A stretch of 15,286 nt of DNA, from contig NZ_CAXLML010000013.1 in assembly GCF_964187505.1 (NCBI RefSeq), forward strand, positions 1 to 15,286, written 5' to 3'. Both the position numbers and the translations under genes were made by a program. This stretch comes from Chordibacter forsetii. Its GTDB lineage: Bacteria > Verrucomicrobiota > Verrucomicrobiia > Opitutales > Seribacteraceae. Below, piece after piece: positions 1-6,735 of the stretch (position 1 is its first letter; each line of letters opens with the position of its first letter). The notes under the pieces were generated by a model, which saw only the letters and a list, made by a program, of their open reading frames with translations, was not told the origin of the DNA and made no database searches.

Positions 1-398
1 TCAATTGCAGAATCAAAATCTCGAGCCAAGTAATGGGCTTCCGCAACTTCTTTGGCCAACAAATTATCTGGATTTAAGGACAGGGCTTGTTCGAAGCGAA
101 AGGCAGCTAGAGAAAATTGTTGAGTATCCATTAAGCAACGTGCCAATTGGATCATAACTTCGACAGAGGATGGATGTTTATCGATGAGGTTCCGAAGATG
201 CTCGATGGCTTGTTCCGTTCGACCTTCAATTCTCATACTAATGACAGGACTAAGGTCAACGGGTGGAACCGCTGCTTGGATAGGTTTGGTGTTTGGGCTG
301 GTTTCTTCCGATTGTTCATCTCCTGAAGAACACCCCCATATGCCAAACGAAATTGACCCAAGGAGCGCTAGTGATAACCATATTCGGTAAATGAACAT
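1..398 (-). CDS. TPR-containing lipoprotein, 3' end outside window
   Basis: This is an open frame on the minus strand, starting at the ATG at 398-396 and running off the left edge with no stop (132 codons visible). The N-terminus MFIYRIWLSLALLGSISFG is a hydrophobic signal sequence ending in IWGC followed by SSGDEQSEE, so lipid attachment at that Cys is likely, although Trp at -2 is unusual in a lipobox. After a Pro-rich linker, residues from about 55 onward form TPR-like helices (EQAIEHLRNLIDKHPSSVEV; FSLAAFRFEQALSLNPDN), the canonical A-x-x-x-F/Y-x-x-A-L-x-x-x-P pattern. It is probably an envelope-anchored scaffold protein. The specific role is unknown. Its start overlaps the divergent gene's start by up to 8 bases. 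Confidence 0.8.
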   Translation of the reverse strand, partial: MFIYRIWLSLALLGSISFGIWGCSSGDEQSEETSPNTKPIQAAVPPVDLSPVISMRIEGRTEQAIEHLRNLIDKHPSSVEVMIQLARCLMDTQQFSLAAFRFEQALSLNPDNLLAKEVAEAHYLARDFDSAI

Positions 399-1455
399 GC
401 TTCGTTTTTTTCATAGGAATTGGAAACGTCAAGCCATGGTCTGCATTATCTTGCATTCCGTGAATCTATTTCTTTGTGCAGAAAGCCAAATTGGAGCAGG
501 AGATAACGATAAAAAAAATCATTCCCAAAGTAGTTCTGTATATTCAATAGGCCTTCAAAATAGGGACTTGCAGGCTTATTTTCAGGTGCTCGCCAAAGCG
601 ATTCCTCGAATAGAGAATGAAATGGGTTTGGAATTACGCCCGTATAATTTCCCTAAAATAGCCTTAAATTTTGATTCCAGTCTTGCCCCTGGACTTACAG
701 TTCGTTCTGAATTAGTCATTGCGACCCTCAAATTCTTGGAATTGAGGGGTTTTACTAAAGAAGAGGTCCACCTCGTTACTTTTTATTTAGATAGGTTACA
801 AGAAATAGAGTGGAGCGGGCGATTTAAAGGGTATGAATTAATTACCTCCCAATCTCCATCGTATTTCCATGTAGATTGGTTTCAGGATAGTCCTTTGCCT
901 CCAGCGATGGGGGATCGGGCTCGTTTTTTCCTCCAATATCCACGGGACTCAGTGAATAGAAAATTAAAGGAGAGAAAAAGTCTTTTGCCTGCCTGTTTGT
1001 TTTTAAACAATTGTTATTGGATCAACTTATCCACGGCCAAAGATGATCCATTCCTGGGAATTGATGGAGCTGTATCGAATCTTACCCTTGGGGCATCCGG
1101 AAATACACAAAGGTTTAAAAAAGATTCCACCCTGGGACCTGCAATGTCAGCCGAAATTTTGGCAATTCCAGAAATTTGGGAAAAAAAACTCTTTTCCGTA
1201 ATCGATTTAACTTCGGTTCAAATTGCTGGTGGTCCCGAATTTGATGCTGAATTTCTAGAAAGTGATGATTCCATAATCATCGGACAGAACCCTCTTTACC
1301 TGGATTATTATGCCCTTAAATTCATTGAGCAAAAAAGAAAGCATCGAGGGCTATTGAACCGTTTTGGTGGGAAATACCCATTATTTCGTTTTGCTAAAGA
1401 ATTAAACCTTGGTGATGCGTATTCCAGCAACCTGATAGAAATTCAGGAGAATTAA
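391..1455 (+). CDS. Secreted protein resembling DUF362
   Basis: A 354-residue protein with a basic N-terminus (RFFHRNWKRQ), a hydrophobic stretch at residues 15-30 and a likely signal-peptidase site after LFLCA, so it is probably exported. No enzyme family is certain, but the order of motifs resembles DUF362: RSELVIATLKFLELRG near 105-120, YWINLSTAKDD near 209-219, GIDGAVSNLTLG at 223-234, IDLTSVQIAGGPEF at 271-284 and GQNPLYLDYYAL at 298-309. These parallel the family's 'vINvP..K', 'tGvTgalKNl', 'ivDgi.a..g.GP' and 'Dp.AvD..a' blocks. No ferredoxin-type cysteine cluster is present. Start choice is uncertain: 391, 397 and 436 are in-frame ATGs and none has a clear ribosome binding site. The 436 start would still leave a short signal peptide. 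Confidence 0.75.
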   Translation: MNMLRFFHRNWKRQAMVCIILHSVNLFLCAESQIGAGDNDKKNHSQSSSVYSIGLQNRDLQAYFQVLAKAIPRIENEMGLELRPYNFPKIALNFDSSLAPGLTVRSELVIATLKFLELRGFTKEEVHLVTFYLDRLQEIEWSGRFKGYELITSQSPSYFHVDWFQDSPLPPAMGDRARFFLQYPRDSVNRKLKERKSLLPACLFLNNCYWINLSTAKDDPFLGIDGAVSNLTLGASGNTQRFKKDSTLGPAMSAEILAIPEIWEKKLFSVIDLTSVQIAGGPEFDAEFLESDDSIIIGQNPLYLDYYALKFIEQKRKHRGLLNRFGGKYPLFRFAKELNLGDAYSSNLIEIQEN

Positions 1456-1479
1456 GATTTAGAAGAGGGCTTTTGACGA

Positions 1480-2148
1480 TTACCTTCTGCAATCACTCAT
1501 AACCCGTAAGCAAATTTCTCGGAGGTCGTGCATTCTTAAGTCCGATTCTTCCAGGTATTCCTGAAAGATTTTTTTACTGTGGTGGGTAAATAAGCGGTTC
1601 AAGCGCATTGATTCATTTAATGCAGCATGCGCACGTTTAAGATGGCAGAGCCCAAGTAAATAATCCCCTAGGTCAAGGGAACTGGCTGCTAAAACACAAT
1701 TTCTCTCAGAGTCCGCCAAGCTTGCACAATAACTCCATGCCAAATTTGGGGCTGGTTGTTCACGGTTGTGCATCATTAGATGTTCCCATGATGAACGGAG
1801 AAAAGAAAATAGGGCACTGGTAGAAATGTAAACAGGATGTTTGTGAACGGTGTAAGGTTCAATCTTATGGAGTTCATCCAATGGAACCGGACGGATTTCC
1901 TTAAGTTGTTCCTCGTCTAATTCAATATCTTCCAGGCAAGTCCAATCCTCTTTTGCCCATCCCATTATTTTTGAGGTCGCGTCTAATCGATCAGGTTCGT
2001 TTCGACTCCTATTATAAGCGGTAATGAAAGAGGAAATCTCGCGATCTGACTTTCGAATATAGGATTGCCAGTCAGCTTCATTCCAAGCCGTATTTTCGGG
2101 CTCTTCCCAATCACCTTCTTGGTTGCTGTCAAAGTCGTATTGGCTCAT
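1480..2148 (-). CDS. Hypothetical helical protein, 222 aa
   Basis: I do not recognise a named family. The protein is soluble, without signal peptide or membrane segment. It has an acidic, Trp-rich N-terminus (residues 1-30, including DWEEPENTAWNEADW) and a C-terminal half that looks entirely alpha-helical (about 105-222, with SWEHLMMHNREQ and LKRAHAALNESMRLNRLF). Five cysteines are scattered without a metal-site pattern. It is transcribed divergently from the acylphosphatase gene, with 69 bases between the starts, and convergently with the DUF362-like gene (24-base gap). Normal composition and a well-behaved frame support a real gene. The function cannot be inferred. Confidence 0.75.
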   Translation of the reverse strand: MSQYDFDSNQEGDWEEPENTAWNEADWQSYIRKSDREISSFITAYNRSRNEPDRLDATSKIMGWAKEDWTCLEDIELDEEQLKEIRPVPLDELHKIEPYTVHKHPVYISTSALFSFLRSSWEHLMMHNREQPAPNLAWSYCASLADSERNCVLAASSLDLGDYLLGLCHLKRAHAALNESMRLNRLFTHHSKKIFQEYLEESDLRMHDLREICLRVMSDCRR

Positions 2149-2173
2149 CGGTTTGGTTTGCGGGCTTGCAATA

Positions 2174-2179
2174 TATAAT
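2174..2179 (+). promoter_or_regulatory. Candidate -10 box for acylphosphatase gene
   Basis: A perfect TATAAT lies about 39 bases upstream of the TTG start, in the short divergent intergenic region. No convincing -35 hexamer lies 17 bases upstream (GTTTGG at 2151-2156), so this is only a candidate. Confidence 0.3.
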
Positions 2180-2217
2180 CAAACTCACCGTAATATGACT
2201 ATTGGTCAAACGGATTT

Positions 2218-2523
2218 TTGGAAAACAGCAGCGTACAGCAAAGTCAACTAGGCTCGATCAGAGCAACCGTTATCTATACGGGCCGAGTTCAGGGGGTTGG
2301 CTTTAGATGGCAGGTTAATCAAATTGCTAAGTTTTTCTCTTGTTCTGGTTTTGTTAAGAACTTGTCAGATGGGACAGTTGAACTCGTGGTCGAAGGCACT
2401 GGTAGGGAAGTGAGAGGCATGGTAGAAAAGGTGAACGATCGAATGCAGGATTATTGGCATGAGATAAAAATAGATGAGAGGACGGGGTACGCTCATTTTT
2501 CTGAATTTAGCATTCAATACTAA
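2218..2523 (+). CDS. acyP: Acylphosphatase
   Basis: Acylphosphatases hydrolyse the carboxyl-phosphate bond of acyl phosphates such as acetyl phosphate or 1,3-bisphosphoglycerate; they are small cytosolic alpha/beta-sandwich enzymes of about 90-100 residues. The signature GRVQGVGFRWQVNQIA (residues 23-38) supplies the phosphate loop and the catalytic Arg, and FVKNLSDGTVELVVEG (45-60) supplies the catalytic Asn in VKN. Length (101 aa) fits, with a roughly 13-residue N-terminal extension before RATVIYTGRVQG. The start is TTG: no in-frame ATG or GTG lies between the upstream region and the conserved strand. The gene stands alone, ending just before a strong terminator shared with the convergent neighbour. 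Confidence 0.95.
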   Translation: MENSSVQQSQLGSIRATVIYTGRVQGVGFRWQVNQIAKFFSCSGFVKNLSDGTVELVVEGTGREVRGMVEKVNDRMQDYWHEIKIDERTGYAHFSEFSIQY

Positions 2524-2529
2524 GCAAAA

Positions 2530-2551
2530 AAAACCCGCAAATGCGGGTTTT
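2530..2551. terminator. Bidirectional rho-independent terminator
   Basis: AAAACCCGCA and TGCGGGTTTT form a near-perfect hairpin with a tiny loop, flanked by A-runs on the left and T-runs on the right, so it can act in both directions. It sits 6 bases after the acylphosphatase stop and 20 bases beyond the stop of the convergent coiled-coil gene. Confidence 0.9.
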
Positions 2552-2571
2552 AATACGAAATGTTGAAAATT

Positions 2572-3354
2572 TTAGCCGATTTGATCGACTTCAAGCGGAA
2601 AGCTTAATTTCCCCCCTCTTCTCGCGATCATTCTAAGAATTGCCTGCAACCCCTTCTCAGCTAAGAAATCAGGCTCAATACCAAGAATCTTAGCCGTTTC
2701 CTCAAGGGACGCTGCCGATGTATTGTCCATTGCCAAAGTATTAGTTGTTTCCTCGACAGATTTTTCTTGGGTAGGTTTATCTATAACTGTGGCTTGGATT
2801 CGGTTGGATGTGGCTTTCATTAGTGTGGGAGTGGAAGATTCGGGAAAAGAAGAAATTTGGGATATTTCTTCAGTAAGTGGAGGATTCTTCTGAAGCGATG
2901 AGGAGAATTGAGGTTTTGAAGTTTGATTCGAAACATCAAGATCTTCCACGAATGAATCTACTTGCGCTTCACTTTTGATATTAGATAAGTTGGAAGATTC
3001 TTCAGTTTCGGGAGAATGCGAGCGGTTCAACTTTTTGCCCAATTCTTCCAGGTATTCTTCCTGTTCAATAGCTTGAAGCCGTTCCTGTGCGATTTCTAAC
3101 TTCTCGTCAATCTTACCTATCTCAGATTCCAAATCAGTGCAGGGTGCATCGACCAAATCAGAAGAGACTCGAAGACCATCTTCAAGTGCAGAAATTCTTT
3201 GCTCAAGAGCTTTTCTTTGAGCCATTACCTCTTCAATTAGCGAATTTGTCTCATCCCGCTTCTTCGCAACCTTTAGTTTAGCATCAAAGTCTTCTCTTTG
3301 CTTGGACAATTCATCAATCGCCCAGTTTAAAGAATTTACCTTATTCGAGTGCAT
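2572..3354 (-). CDS. Coiled-coil protein with conserved-looking C-terminal tail
   Basis: A 260-residue protein of unrecognised family. Residues about 10-110 are charged heptad-like helix (KQREDFDAKLKVAKKRDE; LEQRISALEDG; EIGKIDEKLEIAQERLQAIE), typical of a coiled coil. Residues about 110-212 are a low-complexity Ser/Thr/Glu/Pro-rich linker. The last 45 residues are compact and different in character (SLEETAKILGIEPDFLAEKG, then LQAILRMIARRGGKLSFPLEV) and may form a small helical domain that binds a partner or DNA. No signal peptide or membrane span is present. It lies 56 bases downstream of the glycosyltransferase gene on the same strand and could be co-transcribed, ending at the shared terminator. 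A role in cell organisation is possible, but nothing in the sequence fixes it. Confidence 0.75.
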   Translation of the reverse strand: MHSNKVNSLNWAIDELSKQREDFDAKLKVAKKRDETNSLIEEVMAQRKALEQRISALEDGLRVSSDLVDAPCTDLESEIGKIDEKLEIAQERLQAIEQEEYLEELGKKLNRSHSPETEESSNLSNIKSEAQVDSFVEDLDVSNQTSKPQFSSSLQKNPPLTEEISQISSFPESSTPTLMKATSNRIQATVIDKPTQEKSVEETTNTLAMDNTSAASLEETAKILGIEPDFLAEKGLQAILRMIARRGGKLSFPLEVDQIG

Positions 3355-3410
3355 TTATTTTTCTTATGTTGATAATGAAAATTTGTCCACAATATCTTAT
3401 TGAAGTAAGT

Positions 3411-4571
3411 TTACGAATGAATGAGGGTTTCCCTCAGGGGCTTGGTTGTAATCTTCAGCGATTGATACTCTTCCCTTTGACAATTCAACAAGTTTTGGCG
3501 TGCGTCTGTGTAACGAGGGTTTATCTCCAATGCCTTTTTGAATAATAAAATGCACTCTTGTTTGTTGAAATTTGCATGAAAGAACTTCGAGACTGCAAGG
3601 TTGTTGAGACAATCGGCAGAATTTGGAAATTTGAGAACGAGTTCGGCGAAATAACTGTGAGCATGATCGTAATTATTTAACTGGGCGTAGCAGGACCCTA
3701 GTAGGAATGAAGTTTCTAAATATATTGCTTTTGGCTTTATGGTATTTAGTAGATCAATGGCTTTTTGATATTTGCCCATAGTTATTTCAATCCAAGCAAA
3801 AGATAAATTAACATCATTATGATCAAATTTATCAAGTAATTGTTTTTTTAGTATATCAAAGTTGTACTTTTTTAATATTTTCCGAACATTAAGGAGTGAA
3901 TTAGAAAGATTTCTTGATGTATTATTTTCATGAATTTTATAATCGAGAAATGATTCGCGGATAAAGTTAATATTTCTGTGATTGAAAAATAGATTAAAAT
4001 ACCAGTCATAATCAACTGCACTGGATATTTTTTCATCAAACTTTTCATTAATCGTATTTCTTGCTAAAAATAATCCACTCCAAAAGTGATTTCTCTTTAA
4101 TTGAAACAGGATCGAGTTTTCCTGATTCATCTCTTTGGGGAATTTTCTTTGTTTGCTAAAATTCTCTGAGTCAGAGCTTATTGTACAATCAAAATAAACG
4201 ATATCAGTAGATGGATGTTGATGGAAAAAATATAATGGTTTTGAGATTCTTTCTTTTTTTTGTAAGTCATCAACCCCAGCAAAAAAAAAGAATTCTCCAC
4301 TCATCTTGCTCATTCCTAAGTTTTTGGCACTCGAAATCCCTGAGTTGATTTTGTTCTCAAACAGATGAAAGCTAATATTTTTGGCCTTAATTTCTTCAAT
4401 ATAATTCAATGCTAAAACCATCGATTTATCAGTTGAACCGTCGTTAACTAATATGACTTCTAGTTTGGAATGATCGATTCGAACAATGCTATCGAGGCAA
4501 TCAACGATGGTTTGCTCTGCGTTGTAGAATGGAACGATACAACTAACTAACTGTTTATCCGAGGTTAGCAT
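3411..4571 (-). CDS. Family 2 glycosyltransferase with C-terminal TPRs
   Basis: The N-terminal GT-A domain (about 5-230) has the GT2 hallmarks: VSCIVPFYNAEQTIVDCLDS at 9-28, LVNDGSTDKS at 41-50 (nucleotide-sugar Asp), NSGISSAKNLGM at 76-87, and a DxD-like GVDD at 99-102. SAVDYDWYFNLF, near 183-194, resembles the acceptor/base region. Residues about 255-370 are TPR-like (MGKYQKAIDLLNTIKP; YDHAHSYFAELVLKFPN; CILLFKKALEINPRYTDA), probably for protein interaction. It should transfer a sugar from an NDP-sugar onto a surface glycan or protein, on the cytoplasmic side (no membrane helix). The gene is strongly AT-rich compared with the flanks. It contains a T9 run (4281-4289) and an A8 run (4254-4261), both possible slippage sites. 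Donor and acceptor are unknown. Confidence 0.9.
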   Translation of the reverse strand: MLTSDKQLVSCIVPFYNAEQTIVDCLDSIVRIDHSKLEVILVNDGSTDKSMVLALNYIEEIKAKNISFHLFENKINSGISSAKNLGMSKMSGEFFFFAGVDDLQKKERISKPLYFFHQHPSTDIVYFDCTISSDSENFSKQRKFPKEMNQENSILFQLKRNHFWSGLFLARNTINEKFDEKISSAVDYDWYFNLFFNHRNINFIRESFLDYKIHENNTSRNLSNSLLNVRKILKKYNFDILKKQLLDKFDHNDVNLSFAWIEITMGKYQKAIDLLNTIKPKAIYLETSFLLGSCYAQLNNYDHAHSYFAELVLKFPNSADCLNNLAVSKFFHANFNKQECILLFKKALEINPRYTDARQNLLNCQREEYQSLKITTKPLRETLIHS

Positions 4572-4873
4572 GTTATAATGTCAATCTTTTCATTGGTAAA
4601 ATATCTGAATTTGTCTGGTGTCGACCGTTTCGTTTTCACTTCCAATTTGCAGGTAATAATGAGTTATACGAAGTTTGTTTATTTAAATAAAATGAAGTTT
4701 TCTTAGGTCGGGTTTTTTCTTTTAAACTTTCCTTCTTTTGATCCAAGTAATGCTGTAACTGAAGGAGTTTAGAAGGGACTAGGGACTGATGGAGGCAAAG
4801 TCGGTATTACCTACATTTCTAGAGATGAAGGAATCAGCATTTTGGTGTAGGTGCTTTTAACTACTGGCGTTTA
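4572..4873. other. 302-bp intergenic region, possible gene debris
   Basis: No complete gene or terminator is evident. The right part (about 4740-4873) is less AT-rich than its surroundings. On the plus strand one frame reads PSNAVTEGV, stop, KGLGTDGGKVGITYISRDEG (4743-4832), and another frame continues NQHFGVGAFNYWRLSRLL, so a frameshifted remnant is conceivable, but no family was recognised. A second tiny ATG frame (4789-4860, 23 residues) overlaps it. A 7-bp inverted repeat, ACCTACA/TGTAGGT, brackets about 30 bases near 4810-4852. Confidence 0.4.
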
Positions 4874-5983
4874 TCACGATTGCTTTAGCAAAAGATCAAA
4901 CATTGGCGAAGGTTCTTCCGGGACATAGTTGTCTTGCACAAATACGAGATACTGGTCTACACCTTTTTTCAGTTGCAAGCGTGGAATGGAGGGTGTTTGA
5001 GGATCTTTAAGCACATTTTCCACATGACGCAAAGTATTGTTGTAGGAATGTTCGATTTTATTGCCGGGTTCAGTTAACTTGGCGGAAAAAGCTTTGTGAT
5101 ACATCTCATTTCCGTAAATTTTTGAATAAATCACAATCCGAATGGTATTTAGATTTTTTGAGAGCGGGGGGAGTGATTCCACGTAGGAGTCTAGCAAAAC
5201 AATATTTTCACCATTAGCGTCTTCGCAAGCACAGTAGGAGGTAATGGGGAAAAAGCTGGCACTTATTTTTTGAATGCTCGGAGCAACCATTTTCTCGTAA
5301 ATTTTGTTTAAAAATAGAAATATAAGCCGCTTATCTTCGTTTTTCGAGTAGTCTATCTGTATGTAGTAGGAAATTAATAAGTTACAGAACGATTCAATCG
5401 AATTTGCGTCGAAGATAAATGGCAAAAGGGAATCGAGGACAGCCGAGATAGTATCCTTGTCGAAATCTCTCAATAGAACGAATGTTCGAATTAGGGCAGT
5501 TTGATTTTCGAATACAGTTGCTCGGTATAAATTGATATATACCGAGGGAGTCTTATTCATAAGTTCCAAGTCATAAATCTCTATGTATTTATCTTTGCTT
5601 ATGTCACTAAAGGTATTTTTTAAGATATATAGTGCCTTAGCTCGGTAGCTTTCCTGCCTGAATAATTCAAAGTTAAACAGTGTAAATCTAAGAATCGAAT
5701 CGTCATCAAGTCCGTCTTCATGAATGTCAATAGGGTGGAGTATATGGAGGCTGCATTTTTCATCGAGATAGTGCTTGTATACCTGTGTGCAGGTAGTGAG
5801 ACAAGTAGTAGACAAAACGATGGTTTCGTTATTTTTACAGATTTCAGACAGAGCTTTTTCATCTTTTGTGACTTGGGTTGAAAAGTCATTAAAGATTGAT
5901 TTACATAAGATTCCTTCAATATTTTTTGCACTGTCGGTTATCAGGACTACTTTTTTTTTGCGTGTATTGTTTGTAGATTCCAT
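4874..5983 (-). CDS. Hypothetical protein, 369 aa
   Basis: I do not recognise the family. The N-terminus after a short basic leader (TRKKKVVLITDSAKNIEG) looks like the first beta-strand and turn of a Rossmann-like or response-regulator-like fold. A second strand-like segment (NETIVLSTTCLTTCTQVYKH) and a helical middle (about 100-245) follow. A C-terminal section contains ITSYCACEDANGENIVLLDS. There is no signal peptide, membrane helix or recognisable catalytic motif. The gene is AT-rich like the glycosyltransferase next to it and shares its strand, but a 302-base gap separates them. An A9 run in codons 9-11 (5951-5959) is a possible frameshift hotspot. Given the neighbours, a role in surface glycan metabolism is a guess by context only. 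Confidence 0.7.
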   Translation of the reverse strand: MESTNNTRKKKVVLITDSAKNIEGILCKSIFNDFSTQVTKDEKALSEICKNNETIVLSTTCLTTCTQVYKHYLDEKCSLHILHPIDIHEDGLDDDSILRFTLFNFELFRQESYRAKALYILKNTFSDISKDKYIEIYDLELMNKTPSVYINLYRATVFENQTALIRTFVLLRDFDKDTISAVLDSLLPFIFDANSIESFCNLLISYYIQIDYSKNEDKRLIFLFLNKIYEKMVAPSIQKISASFFPITSYCACEDANGENIVLLDSYVESLPPLSKNLNTIRIVIYSKIYGNEMYHKAFSAKLTEPGNKIEHSYNNTLRHVENVLKDPQTPSIPRLQLKKGVDQYLVFVQDNYVPEEPSPMFDLLLKQS

Positions 5984-6735
5984 ATTAAATAATTTATTAT
6001 AAATACTCTTAGTATTAATTTGGCAATTTTGAACTATCGAAGGAAATAGTTTTCAAGTATTATGGTTTGAAAAAAATCATTATGGTACTCGGTAAGAACT
6101 TGAGAGTCTAATACCAGTGATTTTAATATGCTACATTTAGTTTGTAGTCTTAATTGAGATTTAATTTTCTTTTATTTTTATGTAGTCTTTTGCCTAACGT
6201 TGACCAAGTTAAAAAACGAGTTTGGTTCTGTTTTGCCTGACTCGAGTTAATTATAATGATGTTGTTTCAATTTCCTCAAGAATTTTGGAATTTGCGTTAC
6301 TTAGCCTAAATTCTTTGCAATACCAATTTACATCAGACATATGAATAAAATAATTTGGAAAATATTCCTTGATGAGATTGCTTTAAAAATTACAGAGTTT
6401 AAAGAAATAATAAATTCCACGAGGGGAATATGTATTTATTATGTGGAGTAAGTTAGTTTACTCGTCTATTTTAGATCAATGAATTGTTTTTCGTGACTCT
6501 TCACAGAAGGTTATTATCCACCTGCCAAAATTGCGACTTTCATAAAGAGCAATTACTCACAGATAGGAGAATACAAGAAGTTTTGGTAATCAACTTTACG
6601 AATGTCATTATTCCTTCACTTTGAATTTGAATAAGGTAAACCTTTTCATCAAATTAATTTTTCTGAAATTAAATGATATTTAATTACTAGTAATTGGTCG
6701 ACAAATAATCCTACGTAATTTTAATGGAATTTTAG
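5984..6735. other. AT-rich 752-bp gene-free region containing rfbF debris
   Basis: No intact gene is present. The minus strand from 6543 to 6251 is a degraded nucleotidyltransferase gene (separate entry), with a possible further trace to about 6188. The remaining bases are very AT-rich. They must include the promoter of the response regulator gene, but I could not identify a convincing -35/-10 pair or a sigma-54 site there. A short palindrome AATACT-CTT-AGTATT lies at about 6002-6016, just upstream of the 369-residue gene. Confidence 0.6.
6251..6543 (-). pseudogene. rfbF: Decayed rfbF, glucose-1-phosphate cytidylyltransferase remnant
   Basis: Intact RfbF makes CDP-glucose from CTP and glucose 1-phosphate, the first step to CDP-linked dideoxy and branched sugars. 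The remnant begins with ATG at 6543 and reads MKVAILAGG, the family's nucleotide-binding N-terminus, then hits two stops (6516-6511). In another frame it continues CEESRK (family: SEES/SEET) and, after two more stops, LLHIINTYSPRGI (6451-6413; family ILWHIMKxYSxxGI). A frameshift leads to VEFIISL (family xDFIIxxGYKG). A further shift gives LIKEYFPNYFIHMSDVN (from 6376; family VIKEYFANYFLHMSDVT), ending at a TAA at 6251. The order and spacing of the five blocks match the first quarter of RfbF. A weak trace, TEPNSFFNLVNV near 6200-6230, may correspond to the EPWxVTLVDTG block. The catalytic remainder is missing, so the gene cannot be functional. Confidence 0.85.

Noticed and set aside
4789..4860. 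A 23-codon ATG frame starting MEAKSVLPTF with a purine-rich stretch upstream.
   Set aside because: Too short, with no domain, signal or terminator, and it overlaps better-looking debris in another frame.
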